Shown: positions 37,497 through 51,239, numbered from the stretch's first letter. The stretch is 64,000 nt of DNA from Delphinapterus leucas (GCF_002288925.2 NW_022097996.1:13512139-13576138), one strand, 5' to 3'. The notes: generated by a model not told the origin, from the sequence alone. Program-made: numbers and translations.

Positions 37497-38094
37497 TTAA
37501 GATCTCTTTCATTTTACTGCTACATTACTTACACAGTATTTCTCTGTTCCACTTTATGGAGTTTGCCTTTTCAAGAAAGGGAAACTGCAGAGTCAAGGCC
37601 TCATGTAAGCATGTAGCCAGGTATTCTGAGAGACAAAGAGGTGAGATGGCATGTAACCTTTGACTCAATAACTTTTCTAAGAGTCAACTCATCTGGATTT
37701 TCAGAAGTTTAACAGCCCAACCTCTCCTTTGAAGCATAGGTAGAGTAACAATTCCCACCTGGGGTTGAGGACCTCTGGCAAGTGTGAGTTCTTGCAAAAA
37801 TTTTGTGAATTTTCATGTCCATCATTCATTAATTACAAAGTAAATATATGAAGGTACAGACACTATTATGTGGTAATTGTGTCATTAAAGGGTTTCTCAT
37901 TCTTTAAAATTCTGGGACCTACTCAAGTAAAATCCTCAAAAATGAAGACACAGGTTTCTTGCTCTTTACTCTTTGCCTCCCCACATCTTCTTCCTTTGTC
38001 CTTGAGCCCAAGATCTAGAGACAACAATATAGGCTTTACTTCCAACATTTTTTACTTTCCAGAGTCTGGAAACACTGCCTAATTTAGTAAAAAG

Positions 38095-38290
38095 CTGTGA
38101 AGCGTTGTGGTGTGATGCAGTGGGAATTCACAGGCCTACAAATTAGGAGGCCTGGTTTTTGGACAGAGTTCAACCACCAGCAAAATGAATGCTCAGGAGC
38201 AAGTCTCTGATGTCAGTATCCTGATCTGTAACATGAGAGGACAGGGTGGATGAGTTCCAGTCACATTCCAACTCTGAATCCCTTGATCAT
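38095..38290 (+). repeat. MIR-like SINE (diverged)
   Basis: The order GTGATGCAGTGGGAATTC, GGCCTGGTTTTTGGACAGAG, CTGATCTGTAACATGAGAGG is compatible with a diverged MIR. Intronic to ADAM7. Confidence 0.5.
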
Positions 38291-38431
38291 ATACTGAAAA
38301 ACTTGTCTTGCTTAGGGCTGTGTTTTACATCTTTTTGTCCAAAATGAACATAAACAATGGGCTGGAGTGGATCCTCATGCTGAAAATATACAGTAGCTTT
38401 TTTCCATTAATTTTTCTATTTAAAGGTCTTA

Positions 38432-38581
<150 letters not shown>

Positions 38582-39902
38582 CTAAAATAGATGAAGAGGC
38601 TACTGATACAAGTACATGTATTGACATTATATAAATATTAATATCTACATATTTCATGTTCACAATACATCATTATTTCATTTTCACAAACTACACTTAT
38701 GTTCATTTATGCATATTCATTCATGCATTCATTCATTGCATTCTTTCATTGGAAAATTTCGAAGCTACTTTAGAAGCCTTTTATTTTAATTGCATGATTA
38801 CTTTGTGTGAAGCAGTGTATGAATTCTTCTCTCACAAATTTAAGAGTCTATTAGTTGATGCTAACCTCAGAAATGTGACCCTTTTCCTTTGAAATATTAC
38901 TTTTTTAATCCATCTTAAAATCCTATCAAACTACCCCTCCTGTGCTATTATTATAAATTTCCCCCAGTTGCCTATGAAATTAAGTCAAAATTCTTGGTGA
39001 TCGCAGAAATTAGGTCTCACTCTCCAACCAGGTCCTCTCGTGGCTTTGTCTCCTGCCTCTCTGCTTCGATCAAGTTGGTATCTTTATTACTCCCTACTGG
39101 GTGTTCATCCATGGTGATTCCGCCAAATAATGTGTGACACTTTCCATGGTCCCGGACCTCAGACTCTCACAGACGAGCAACCACTCACTGTATAAAAGAA
39201 TGTTACCCAGTTTTCTTACTGTTCTATTTTACAAAGATTGCATTATGACTGAGATTTCATAGTTGATAGCTGCCTTAAACAGAGGCAATATGGTTTAAAA
39301 GTATACATTTAATAGAAGAGAATAAAGTCATCCTTGGCTAGAAGGCTGCAGTGGGCATGTTCTGTAAAGGGGAATAAATATAAAAATAGAACTCATATCC
39401 ACTGGAATAATATTCATGATTAATGAACAAAGATTCATTTGGAGAATGAAGGAGAGGACTCAGTGTTGGTGCATCAGAAGGACAGGGCAAGAGGATTTGA
39501 CTCCCATAAGGGTCAGTTAGATGGAGGTTTTAAACTTGTTTCATGTCTTGAAGTTTTATCCTTTAGCTTAATTACTATTCCATCATGGTACCTTATACTT
39601 CTCTGGTGTCCTGCTTTACCCTTCCTCCAGACTTAACCCTATTTTGGGTACATAGAAGTCAGTGTGGTAAAGGAAAATACATTAGCAGTCATTGATTTGC
39701 TTGTTAGGCAGTGATCAATCTCCTTTAGAGGTCAGAGTGTCATAGTTTCTGTTCTAGAATCATTCAGTGATGGTAGTCAATGCAGGAGTAATTTCTGATG
39801 TAACACTTTCTGAAGCTGCTTGTAAAGCTAGGATGGGGTTTAAAAATCATACGAGGGAACAATAGTTTCAGAGAAGAGACATAGGAAGGTCCCATAAGAT
39901 AC
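38582..39902. other. ADAM7 intron, nothing recognised
   Basis: Chance ORFs at 38656-38892 and 39439-39636 lack domains. No extra exon is needed between the flanking pro-domain exons. Confidence 0.5.
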
Positions 39903-39981
39903 CGTGATCTGAGGATGCTTGGTGATCAGCTCTCCTTTTGTGGAGTAGTATGTCTCACTGTAATCTGAGGCTAGGAACTGC
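39903..39981 (-). pseudogene. ADAM7: ADAM7 pro-domain exon (first one found)
   Basis: The exon is 79 bases, acceptor TTTTCCAG, donor GTATCT. It starts with the last base of an arginine codon and then encodes 26 residues including SDYSETYYSTKGELITKHPQ, matching the pro-domain segment that in ADAM7 follows the first beta-rich part. It ends in phase 0 and is intact. The preceding exon, which must end in AG, was not located. Confidence 0.93.
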
Positions 39982-40500
39982 CTGGAAAAGAGAGCAGAGA
40001 GGTAGTGAGATTCACTTATTCTAAAAAGTTAGCAGATAAAACCTATTATGTGAGAGTGAAGGCCCTAGGCTGCTTTCACTTCTCAGCAAGATCCTCTTAT
40101 GCTAAAAGCAAATAAGCAAAATCAATCCCAGTCACATGAAAAGCCTTTCTACCTAGATTTCATGGTTTGGTAAAGATGGTAAAATATTCTGGCAGTTTTA
40201 ACAAGGCATCGTTTTGAGAAGAACCTAGAGAAAATATTATCTAAGTAAAAATCTTCTTGCCTTAAGCGCCAAAATTGATGCAAAAAATTGTGATGTATAT
40301 GTATCATATATATAAATATATATACTATATATATTTTATCTAAATATACAGCTGTTGGGTTAATATGTATTAAGATATATGTATCATATGTACATAGATA
40401 TGGATTTAATATGATTGCAAAGTTTTTGCATTTTACGTGAAATTATACAATATTAACTGTAAATATTGTAACCTCTAAAACAAAAGCTTTAAACTAAAGC
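39982..40500. other. ADAM7 intron or 5' flank, AT-rich
   Basis: An AT dinucleotide-rich patch lies at about 40300-40400. I searched here for the preceding pro-domain exon, which must end in AG before a donor, and did not find it. Confidence 0.5.
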
Positions 40501-42865
40501 AGAGAGATATTGCTATAAAAACAGTCGATAAACAAAAAGCCAGTAGATAAGAGTAAAAAAGAAATCAAATAATTCAAAGATCCAAAGAAGGGCAGGAAGA
40601 GAAAACCAGAGGACAAACAGAAATTCAATATTAAATACAACCATATCATTCATGACATTAAATGTTAATGAATTAAACTTTCCAATTAGAAATCAGATTG
40701 TCAGAATCCACTAAAAAGGCAGAACCCAACTACTTGCCATCTTACAAGAGACACATTTTAAATGTTAAGGCACAGGTACGTTGGCATGAAAAATAGTATA
40801 TTATGGAAACAGTAAATATGTGAATGTGGAGCTAAGCTGTATTGATATCAGGTAGAGTACAGTTCCCAAAAAGACGGGCAGTCCATAATGGCATAATGAT
40901 AAAAGAGTAAATTCACCATAAAGAAAAAATAATAGTACATGTGTATAACCTAATAGCTAAGCTTCCAAAACATGAAGAAAATATTTTAAAAATTGAAAAG
41001 ATAAACAATTCCAAATCATAATTGAATGTTTTGACATTCCTCCCTCAGCAGTTGACAGAACAGATAAACAAGTAATATAAGTAAAAATAGAAGATCTAAA
41101 TAATCCTATCAACCACTTTGTCCTAATTGTTGTTTATAGAGCACTTCACCCAGTAACTGCAAAATACATATTCTTTTCAAGGTATGTTTAACAAATTAGA
41201 ACATAGGTTTGGCCATAAAACAAATTGCAATACATGTTTTTAAAAATGATATCATACAAAGCTTGAGAAAGGGTATGTAAAAACTACCAAATATTGGAAA
41301 TTAAATAACCCACTCTTAAATAATCCATGAATCAAAGAAGAAATCTTAAAAGAAATTAAACAATATTTTGAAAGGAATGATAATAAAAATAAAAGACGTC
41401 AAGGTGTTTGAAATGCATCTAAATTAATGCTTGAAGGAAATATCATGGTTTTAAATATTTTAAATACTATGACAAAAAGATCAAATGTTTGCATAAAAAA
41501 GTAAACACTAAATAAGTGGAATAAATTAAATAATAAAGATAATAGATGGATTCAGTGAAATAAACAGACAATAACAATAATAAACAAATTCAAAGGGTGG
41601 TTATTTGAAAAGATCAACAAATTGATAAACCTCTTTAGATTTGTCAAGAAGAAAAAAGAGGGAGAACTCAGATTACCAATATTAGAAATTATAAAAAGGT
41701 TATCATTAAAGGTACCACAGATATTAAAAGAATAATCAGAGAATATTATGAAACACTTTATACCAAAAATTTGACAACATACATGAAATATACATTTTCC
41801 TTGTAAATTACAATTTAAAACTGACATAAAATGAAATAGAAAATCTGAATAACCCTCTCAATAAAATTGAATTTGTAATCATAAAACCTCCTCCCCACAC
41901 ATACACACAAAAAATCTCTCAAGGCACAGGTAGTTTCATTCGTGAATTCTATTCAACAATCTAAAAATAACATTCTTCAGAAAATATAGGAAGAGAGAAC
42001 ACTTCCCAATTCATTTTTGAGAACACTTCCCAATTCACCTCTTAATATTAAATATGTGACAAAGACATCACACACACAAAACTAAAAATGCAGAATAATA
42101 TCTATCGTTAACATGGTGTCAAAATCCTTAAGAAAATCTTCGTGAACTGTATACAGCAAAGAGGGTTTTATCACAGGGATGCAAGTATGGTTTAACGTTC
42201 AAATATCAATCAGTGTAAATTACCATATGGACATTTCAATGGATACGGATGAAATGCTTTCAGTAAACTTCTCAGGAAGCTATCTTAATCTCATAAAGTA
42301 CACAAATGACAAGTCTACTGGCAATATAATATTAATCATTCAATATTTATCACTTTTCCCTTAAGATAAGGGATACTGTAAGATTGCCAACTCTTCTATT
42401 TCTACTCAGATTGTACTGGAGTTCCTAGCCATTACGATAAAGCATAGAAATAAAAGGAATAATGACTAGAAAGAAAGATATACAACTGCCAATATTTGCT
42501 GATGAAAATCTCTAAGTAATCTATGAAACAATAGATAAATCTGTAGATTAAGACCTCACAACAGAAAAATGAAATAATAAAAAACAATTCTGCTTACAAG
42601 AGCACTGAAAGCATTAAATATGTAGAAATACATCTAAGCAAAGACATCTGAGAGCTGTACACTGTAAACTACAAAACATTGTTGATAGAAATTAAAGAAG
42701 ATCTAAATTAATATAGAGATGCAACACGAAGACTCAATATTGTTGATATCAGTTCTTTCAAATTCATGTATAAATTCAGTAAAATCACAACCAAACTTCT
42801 AGCAGCCTCTTTAAAAAATAAAAATTAACAAGTGAGTTCTAAATTTTATAGAGAAATGCTAAGGT
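40500..42865 (+). mobile_element. old L1M ORF2 remnant
   Basis: A sense-strand L1 ORF2 remnant is recognised from CTTACAAGAGACACATTTTA, GCCATAAAACAAATTGCAAT, GGGATGCAAGTATGGTTTAA and CTGCCAATATTTGCTGATGA, in the order of ORF2 from the endonuclease end to the reverse transcriptase. It has many stops and indels. Confidence 0.75.
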
Positions 42866-42869
42866 GATC

Positions 42870-43225
42870 TGCACCTTTGCCAAATCCAGTGGTCAATTCT
42901 CAATCTTCACTAACTTGACCTTTTACAACCTTTGACACTGTTGATGACTTTCACCTTTTGAAGAGTTTAGCTCATTTGTGGATCTCCTCCATGCTTATTC
43001 ACTGCTTCTTCTTAGTCTCATTTGTTGCATCATCCTTCCCTCCCCAGTATCTAAATACCTCAGATCCCCAGGGCTCGATTCTTGGAATGTTATATACAGT
43101 CACTAACAAGGTGGTTCTCAACCAAACTAATGGCTTTTTCTTACTCTGGTACCACAAATCTAGCAGTGCCTTGCATATACACACTGTATTCAATATAAAT
43201 TTGTTGAATGAAATAAACGTAATTT
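42870..43225 (+). repeat. L2 LINE fragment with reverse-transcriptase relic
   Basis: The block begins CCAGTGGTCAATTCTCAATC, encodes the relic FDTVDDFHLLKSL of the L2 reverse transcriptase, and ends CAGTGCCTTGCATATACACA then TTTGTTGAATGAAATAA, the L2 3' end. The ORF at 42958-43359 lies on it and is not a host gene. Confidence 0.75.
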
Positions 43226-44451
43226 GCAACATGATTATTATCTGGCTACATCCACGTGTGTTTCTAAAAATTTTGAACGTAATTGAAACAACTTTAATCC
43301 AAATGAGCATCTCTACCAGTAGAGTTTCTGATAATCTTTCAGGTCATTACAAGAGATAGTTGAAGACTGATGGGCGTACTCAGTATATCTGACCCATCAC
43401 CAAACAAATACTCATCCACATATCAAATGGAACTTAGCAGCTTCATTCACAGTGACAGTTAAAGAGAGCATTTTAAATTGGGTGATAGGTTGGAACTATA
43501 TTGAGCTTGCCTTTATTACAGTCTAAATTGTGGAAACTAGAATAAACAATGTTTAAAATACCAATTGTGAAATCCCAATTATTTATGGTGTCATGTTAAA
43601 GGATAAGGCTTAGAGGCATTTGTCTGATGCCTTTAGTTATGGCTGAGCTAACTTTCTAGCATGTCTGTAAGATTAGAGATGTGACATTATCCATGGCTAA
43701 TCCAGGTGAAACAGCCAACAACTTTCAAAGAAGAAAAATTTTTGGAACTTACTCATGACCCATAATCAATAAGTGAAAAGCAGACATTAAGATAAAATTT
43801 CTTCATGGCTCTGTGTTCTTATTATACACTAGTGCTTTTTTTGAGGGGAAAAGAAACTTTATTTTTTCTCATAAAGCTCTATCAAGTGACTAGTGTGGAA
43901 TAGTGCAATATTATAATATAACTAGTTTATAATTTATTCTCACTCTCAGGTCACAGCTTTCTGTGTTTAAATTAACATCATCACTAAAGTATATAAAGCT
44001 TTAGAAACAAACAATGACCCCTGAAGCAGATTTCTGTCAAAATAGCTCTGGGAAGTCTGCTTATCAGACAAAAGCAGATTTTAAAAATTAGACAAATATG
44101 AGAATGTTCTGTCCGCTCATATCTTAGCTGCAAATTAGTGAAGCAACCTCTCATAGGAGGTTCTCCAATCGAATGCCATCTTGGTTTCAGGGAGGGGTTT
44201 GGAGGTTGTACATTCTTGTGTCCAATCCTTATCATTACTAGGATCACCCTTTAACAAGTAGTGAAGCAGGAGTATGTGTCTTGGGGGCTTCCCAGCTTTG
44301 TGAAGCGCATGTCCACTTTCTCCCTTTGACCTCCCTCACAATCCAGGTACCCCTTCAGGCTTGCCGTCCTGAGCGTCCTTCTCTCTTTCTTTCCCTCAGT
44401 CCACCTCCCCCTCTCGTAGCCAGCAACTTAGAGAGCAATCCCTCACCCCTT
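43226..44451. other. non-coding, no exon supported
   Basis: A short minus-strand stretch around 43752-43805 ends in a donor-like GTAAGT and could be drawn as a signal-peptide exon, but it does not resemble ADAM7 well enough to call. Nothing else was recognised. Confidence 0.45.
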
Positions 44452-44459
44452 CTTTTTTT

Positions 44460-44679
44460 TTCCTTTTTTTTTTTTTTTTTTTTTTTGCGGTACGTGGGCC
44501 TCTCACTGTCGTGGCCTCTCCCGTTGCGGAGCACAGGCTCCGGACGCGCAGGCTCAGCGGGCATGGCTCACGGGCCCAGCTGCTCCGCGGCATGTGGGAT
44601 CTTCCCGGACCAGGGCACGAACCCGTGTCCTCCGCATCGGCAGGCGGACTCTCAACCACTGCGCCACCAGGGAAGCCCC
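44460..44679 (-). mobile_element. CHR-type tRNA-derived SINE
   Basis: The poly-T at about 44462-44486 is the A-tail of a minus-strand copy, followed by GCGGTACGTGGGCCTCTCAC and ending at the tRNA-like head GCGCCACCAGGGAAGCCCC. CCCTTCTT flanks both ends as a possible target duplication. The overlapping ORFs are SINE sequence. Confidence 0.93.
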
Positions 44680-45064
44680 CCTTCTTAAGGACTTAACAGA
44701 GTGAATTCACAATAGTGGAGGCCCGGGAAGCATGACAGATGATAAAGAATATATTTTAAGTCAGAAACGGCGGCGCACTCTGCAGACTCAAAATGCTTAC
44801 TCTTGTTTCTCTTTGCCAAGAGAAACATGAAGAAAAGGAGCAGTAAATTCAAGTGAATGAAGAGAATGAAGTGAATAAAAAAAAAATCTTATTCAAATTA
44901 CAATAGAAATGGCAAAAACTTCACACAGAAATACTGGAATAAAGGTTAGCATTTTCTGTCTGACTTCAAAAGAAATATCATTATAAAGTACTCCAAAACC
45001 ACATTAATTAAGGGGAACTTGCAATTCTTTTTGTAGAAGCTAGTTTCAGCCCATTAATTGTGTT

Positions 45065-45200
45065 TTAAGTGCATTGAAGAGAACACTAGATTCAAAATCA
45101 GGAACTCTATGTTCATCTGTGACTAATTCTGCTACCTCTGCCAAATCACTTATTTTCTGGGCCCCAGTGCCTTATTTATAAATTGGGAATATCAGATTAT
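45065..45200 (+). repeat. MIR-like fragment
   Basis: GATTCAAAATCAGGAACTCT, then CTACCTCTGCCAAATCACTT and TTATAAATTGGGAATATCAG follow MIR order. It is diverged. Confidence 0.5.
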
Positions 45201-45509
45201 TTGATCTTTAAAATTTTTTTTTAACGTCAGGATGCTGTGTTTCCATGCTTTTACTGAATTTTTTTCTCCTTTTCCAAGACCTCTTCACTGTAAGTAGAAA
45301 TTTTGACTTGATAGAATAATGACAAGTTTGGAGGTTTTTTTTATCATTACCCTACTTTCCACAAATTAGTATGCATAGTAAATGTCATGTTATAAATGCA
45401 ACAAGAGCCATAAAAAAAAATTGACTCACTCTGCTACCCAAAAGGACAAGGTTATTCCTGGGGAATGGCAGACCCAGACTAAAAAGAGTGCATAGAAATT
45501 TCACCTCTT

Positions 45510-45670
45510 AATTCTGATAGTCACATTACTTAACTAGTGACATTGAACAAATTACTTAATATTCCTAGAGTTTTGGTTTCCTCGTGGCAAATTAAAGATA
45601 ATAGTGCTTCCTACACAAGATCACTGTGTAGATTACTAAGATAATTAATGAATAGTGCATAATACATATA
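45510..45670 (+). repeat. MIR-like fragment
   Basis: TGAACAAATTACTTAATATT, then GGTTTCCTCGTGGCAAATTA, then ATAATAGTGCTTCCTACACA and ATTAATGAATAGTGCATAAT follow MIR order. Confidence 0.55.
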
Positions 45671-46069
45671 CGACTCTCAATTTTGTTGAAGGGTTGACAT
45701 TATTTCTCACTTTGAATTTAACTGTGTCATAAGAGCTTTAGGGAATACACTAACTTTGGTAAGGTCAAAATGTTTAAACAACATAGATTTAAAGCCAGGT
45801 GGTGACAGGGTATGAAATGAAATGCAATTAGATTTTCTCCAGTTGCATAAGTGATAGCATTCATGATCCTATCCATAAGTCCAATTCCTACAGAACTATG
45901 TCACACCTTCACTTCACTCCTCAACAAGCTGTAATTTTCATTTTTAAACAATTTATAGTAACTCTCTTGATCTCTCATGCCCTTCCAGCAACCTTGATAT
46001 TTTCCTTTTATAGCAAAAACTTCTCAAGGAGTTGTCTATAATCGCTGTTCTCAGTTCTTCATTCTCTCT

Positions 46070-47460
46070 TTAAGCCACTCCAGTCAGGTACAAGAGACAA
46101 TCTCTTTTGTACCCACTACTCTACTGAAATTACTCATCTAGGTCACCAGTGATCTCCATATTTTAAATTTGTGGTTAATTTTCAGTCCCAATTTCATTTC
46201 TTGGTCATATTCGATTTGTCATTTGACCCTCTCTCTCTCTTTTTTTTTGATACACTATCCTTACTGGAAAGGAAGCCCTGCTTTTTCTCTCTCATTAGAT
46301 GCTTTTTTTTTTTTACTTTGATTCACTCATTTCTCCACATATCCCAGACCTTTGAACGTTGGAGGGTCTCACTCTTTGAACTTATTCTCTTTTCTGTCTA
46401 TACTTATTCCCTTGGAGATCTCAACAAATCACATGTCTTAAAAAACTATTGCGCTGCTGTTGATTGCCAAATTCATAGGTCCCAGAATTATTTCCTTGAC
46501 TCCAGTTGTCCGTTTGGCATCTCCATTTTGATGTCTAGTGAGCATAACAAATTCAATATACACAGAAACAAAACTCCTGATTTTCATCCCCAAAACTGCA
46601 CCTCCGCACATCCCGCTCATCTCAGGAAATGACAATGCTGTCAATCAAAATAGCTACTCAAGCCAAAGACCTTCATGTTGGCCTGGGCACCTCTCTTTCT
46701 CTCACATTCCATACACCATCTCTGAGGAAGCTCCAGAGGCTCTTCTTTCAGAATATACTCTGCATCTAATCTTTTCTCATCTCCTCCACTGCTACCACCC
46801 TGAGCAAATCCACAGTCTGTTACTACAGTAACCTCCTGACCAGTGGTTTCACCATTTCTATCCTTGCCTCTCCCTCGTAGTCTCTTTGCCAAAAGTAGTT
46901 AGTGATCATCTTAAAATGGAAGCAATGCCATGTCAATTCCTTTGTTTGGTACCCTCCAGTGGCTTGCCATCTAATGGTGAGTGGCAGCTAAATTCCTTGT
47001 GGAGATTTACAAGTCCCTACATGATCTGGAGCCCTGTTACTCTTGGACTTCATCACTGGCTCTTCTCAGCTCTCTTCAGCTACTCTGTCCTTCTCCCTGT
47101 ACCCAGGATGGACACGCTAGCCCATTGTCGCTTCAAGGCAACATCCCTATGGCTCCCTCCCTCACCTCTTTTAGCTCTTTCCTCAGTACCTTTTCACCAA
47201 GACGTTCTCTGTTCACTCTATTTTAGATTGCACCTCTCTTTGAACAAATATCTAAGCACTCCGTACCCCCCTTTCCACTTGGTGAATGAAGGCTTCTTAG
47301 TACCTGGTCAGTGAAGACTTTTATTCATGTATTTATTTTTCATCCTCTGCCTGTTCTAAAATGTAATGTAGAGATTTTTTTCTGTTTGGTACTATACCCC
47401 CAATGCTTAGGCTTGTTCCTTGCATTTAACAGACTCTCAATAAACTTTTTGTGTAAATTA
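46070..47460 (+). repeat. long L2 LINE fragment
   Basis: The block starts near CCACTACTCTACTGAAATTA and AGGTCACCAGTGATCTCCAT, passes CCCTCCAGTGGCTTGCCATC and CTACATGATCTGGAGCCCTG, and ends CCAATGCTTAGGCTTGTTCC then AGACTCTCAATAAACTTTTT. This is the L2 order from the 3' part of its ORF to its 3' end, about 1.4 kb. The ORFs at 46171-46632 and 46886-47314 lie on it. Confidence 0.7.
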
Positions 47461-48099
47461 ACCATTTATTTCAGGATATTGTCCATATAGCTTATATTTT
47501 CTTTTCAAGAAACTTAGTATTACCAATGAATGACTGAGATTCTGGCCTCTTCTGCCTTTCTGAAGAGGATTTCTTAGTAGCATGGATGGTCAAATGTAAG
47601 GAGACATAAGTTATCCTATCTAGCCACTGTTTGCACAATATTTTAAGATTATCAGCAAAACGGTGTAAGGACTTTACTTTTAGCCAAGTGACCGTTTGGT
47701 TGGTTGGCCCGTTCAGTTCTTGGTGCCCCTGCTCCTTTTATCAGCATGCCTGTGGGAGTTCTCCTACACAGTTGGCCCTCCTTTCATCTGCCTACAATTT
47801 CAGCTGAAACATCTTTATTCAAGGTTGATTAAACAGAACTCAGAGTATACTTGTCAGTCTTTTGTGGCTTCATCACGTGCTTCATTCCATGCCACCCTTT
47901 GCCTCCAATTTGACAAATATAATAAATTACTGTCTGGGGCAAGGGGCCATCATCCCCTGTCTACCTTCCCTGAACCCAGCACATCTAGTACCACACTCTT
48001 CATGATACTTCTATTACCCCTAGTACCCACCATAGCATGCGCTGCTCCTTCCTTCCCCTGACTCCTGATACCCTGCCTAGCTCTGCTCTACAGTCTGCA

Positions 48100-48412
48100 T
48101 GTTGGTATGTGAGTACCTTTGAGGGAGTCTTTCTTCTCTGCTTGTTATGGTAGACTAGATATAGTGGAGTCCGCAGTGTTGAGTAAGTTTCTTTGTTTAT
48201 TTCTTAATAAAGTGATATATCTGAAGTTACCCTCTGCCTATCACTGCTCTCAGATATTCGCAGTCATAGAAATTATTAGTATAATTTTCACTTTATCTTC
48301 TGAAATATGTGCAAGCCCTTTGAAGACAGAGACCACGGCGAGCATTCACATGTCACCTGTGGAGTCTAACAGTACCAGACCTCGCACGTTGTTGGTACTC
48401 AATAAATAGTAA
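48100..48412 (+). repeat. L2 3'-end fragment (probable)
   Basis: It ends GTTGTTGGTACTCAATAAAT, the L2 terminal phrase, after a decayed body with GTGCAAGCCCTTTGAAGACA and GACCACGGCGAGCATTCACA. Confidence 0.55.
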
Positions 48413-49009
48413 TGTAAGAACTTGATTATAATTTATCATAACATTATTGCTACACTCATTTTATAGAACAGATGATAACTATTATGGATTCACTGGGACT
48501 GAACAAAAATTTCACAATAATTCTCATTTTCCTGAAAATGGGAGCTTCTTTGGGTCTCTGTGTAGCTAACCTAAGCCTGCTTAAAAGCCCCCTAATCACT
48601 GTGACTAAGGGCTGTTTATGGACCATCAGGTAGTAGGAGTCAGGGTCATAGTAATATTTCGAATAACTTGGATATCGATCGTGCCTTTCTTCTGAAAATG
48701 GGGAAGAATGTGATACCATCTCTACAGTCTGCCCATTCAAACTCTGTAGACTGCTTTCACCCACAGTAATACCTTCCAGCACAGCTTGATCTCGATGTTA
48801 CTGTACCAGCAGCACTTCATTAATTGTGGAGCAGAGGCTGGGAATGGCCCTCAGACCTGTGCCAGAAGCTCCCCATGGGGCCAAAGTTGTCGCCTCACAA
48901 AGAGAACATTAAGGGAGGGAGGGGTATTGGCACCTGGATATTCCTTAACTCAGAATGCACAGCCTTGATTCAGCCTTGAAATTAAAAGCTTGGTGAAATA
49001 AAACTTACA
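48413..49009. other. non-coding, no gene recognised
   Basis: The minus-strand ORF at 48456-48782 (108 codons) has no recognisable domain and no link to ADAM7. It is treated as chance. Confidence 0.5.
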
Positions 49010-49185
49010 CCCTGAGCATTCACTCTGTCAGTCACTTGCTCATTCAGTGTTAACAGTATGTGGTAGTTAAATAATAATTTAGCCAGTTTACAGATGAAAA
49101 AACTGAGTCTCAAAAAGGAAATTCACCCATTCAAGGGTAATCAGCAAATGGTGGAGCTTTGTGTATGCCCAAGTCCCTTAGACAG
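49010..49185 (-). repeat. MIR SINE (diverged)
   Basis: AGCCAGTTTACAGATGAAAA then AACTGAGTCTCAAAAAGGAA and ATGGTGGAGCTTTGTGTATG follow the antisense MIR order. Confidence 0.65.
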
Positions 49186-50439
49186 TGTGTGAGGTTCCCA
49201 TTATCCTGCTCTCTCACTTCTGAGCATAACAGAGAAGTCCTAGAGTAGTGATAATCTCAAAAAAAAAAAATACTTTTAGTCTTTCAAAGTAACCAGCCCC
49301 TGCATAAGGTTTGAAATTCCCTTCCAGTTTCAAACTCTAGCCACGTGCCATGCAAATACGGAGTATTTTGAGCCTTTGCTTTCCACGGTGCTTTGTTGGT
49401 GATGGTCCTGCTGCCTGCTAGTGGCCATGGTTAGAAGCAGAAATAGAAAGAGAAAGTTGAGATTGAGAGTTTTAATTTTTTTCACTGGTTTCTTCTTTTA
49501 AGAACCATACTTATTTTTCCCTAATTCTTAAGGAGACTTCACCCAAGAAAATTATTTACTCTCATTCTCTTCCTATGAAGTGAGGAAGTGTGCTTTTGTT
49601 TTGTTTTTGTGTTATGTTTTTCTCTTTTGTTTGTTGTTACGGCTTGAGCCCCTCTAATCTTTGCTTCTGCCATTCCTTTGTTGAACTTTCTCAGTTGCTT
49701 CAACTGAGTAATACATCCTTGTAGAAACTGTAATAGTCTTTTAAGCAGGACAAAAAAAAAATTAGTTGGATATTAATGGAATGATGAGATTTGCTCAAAG
49801 GTATGAACTCTCTAGGAGAGTATTGCTATGAAGTTAAATGAAATTGTTTAAAAACAATGTAGATGAAGTCAACTCATATCTAAAATTCTGACAGATCCTT
49901 TGATTTGGGTGATCAATGGAGATGTTAACAATGGAACATGTTAAATGGGATTGGAGAGGTGGATTGTGCCATGAAAGAAGGCTTCCCAGGTAGGTTGAAG
50001 ATGGAATATGAAGAAGTCAGTTTGCCAGAGTAACAGGATGATACTTTATCCTGAAGACAATAGCTGTTAGAATTTTAAACACAGAAAAAATATTGTCAGA
50101 CCTGTTTCTCATATGATAAGGACATCTGGCATGATGGATTGGAGTGGAGAAAGGAGAAAATGGTGTTGATTGTACCAGATCTTCTGAACAGGAAGGAAAA
50201 TTTTATCAGTTTTATCTTAATTTAGTTTTCACTCACATTGGTAAATTTCAATCCTATCCCTCAGATGGAGGGATTTTATTCCTGGGAGTTTTCCTTGCTA
50301 GAGACAGGATATTCCAGCTGTATTTAGTGTGGAATATTAAATGTAATGATTTGTAACCCACTATTTGGAAGGTTGCTCTGTGATATTCCACAAAATTAAG
50401 AAATAAAATTGCATCCATTGTATTTTATGAGCCAGGGGT
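49186..50439. other. non-coding, no feature recognised
   Basis: Only chance ORFs, including 50144-50356. Short A-tracts lie at 49259-49270 and 49752-49761. Confidence 0.5.
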
Positions 50440-50625
50440 TGTGATATGATGGTCTGTGGGCCACCAGTTTTATAAATAAAGTTGTATTGAACTTAGCCAC
50501 ACCCATTTGTTTATGTATTGTCTACGGCTACTGCAGAGAAGTAGTTGTTACATCAGAGACCACATGACCCACAAAGCCTAAAATACTCGCTATCTAGTCC
50601 CTTATAGAAAATATATACCAACTCG
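50440..50625 (+). repeat. non-autonomous DNA transposon fragment (family uncertain)
   Basis: The order GGTCTGTGGGCCACCAGTTT, TATAAATAAAGTTGTATTGA, ACTTAGCCACACCCATTTGT, CACATGACCCACAAAGCCTA matches a common mammalian interspersed repeat that I take to be hAT-like. The exact family name is not certain. Confidence 0.5.
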
Positions 50626-51239
50626 TGTCTTAGGCAATGTTGTTTTCTTCAGTGTATTTTTCCTTTGTTTGTTTTTAAAGTTTTGAACCATTGAGGAGAT
50701 AAATATTCAATAGTATTGAGGTTGCTGCATTACATTTTACTGATCAGAGCTCTTAAGAGGAACTGAAATGGAAATCTGGAGAAAAGAGTTGAATAGAAGT
50801 CCTCTCAAATAGCCTAAGTTACAGAGTACTGCACATATACACACAGACATGTACACACACACATAGTAAAAAACAGAAAAGCAAGAAGAACAAAAATGGA
50901 ACAATTTGTTTTGCTCACTGTGTTACATAACGCTTTATCTTTTTTGTTGAAAGAAAGCCAAATTTGTCTTTTAGAGTATTTAATCTCATAATGAAGTTTC
51001 TAGGCATTCTTTTCCTGGACACTGAGGCACCACTCTGTTGAAATTGTGTAAATGATCTTGTCAGTATAAGTGATGCAAACGAACGCAGTCCTCAAAAGAT
51101 GCACAAGAAGTTTTCCAACTGTGTCCTGAGTTACCCTCCTGTTGGTGAAGAAGGTAGAGCTATGGAAAGTCAGAGATATTTAGATGGTCCATCAGAGATT
51201 GAACAAAGAGAAAAATGATTTCTATTTTAGAAATTTACT

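Noticed and set aside
43750..43810. A possible signal-peptide exon of ADAM7 on the minus strand, ending in a GTAAGT donor
   Set aside because: The short hydrophobic reading needs a frame correction, resembles human ADAM7 exon 1 only weakly, and no following pro-domain exon was found to join it.
46171..47314. Two plus-strand ORFs of 140-150 codons
   Set aside because: They lie on a decayed L2 LINE and match only its text.
48456..48782. A 108-codon minus-strand ORF
   Set aside because: No recognisable domain, no start context or splice sites that connect to ADAM7.
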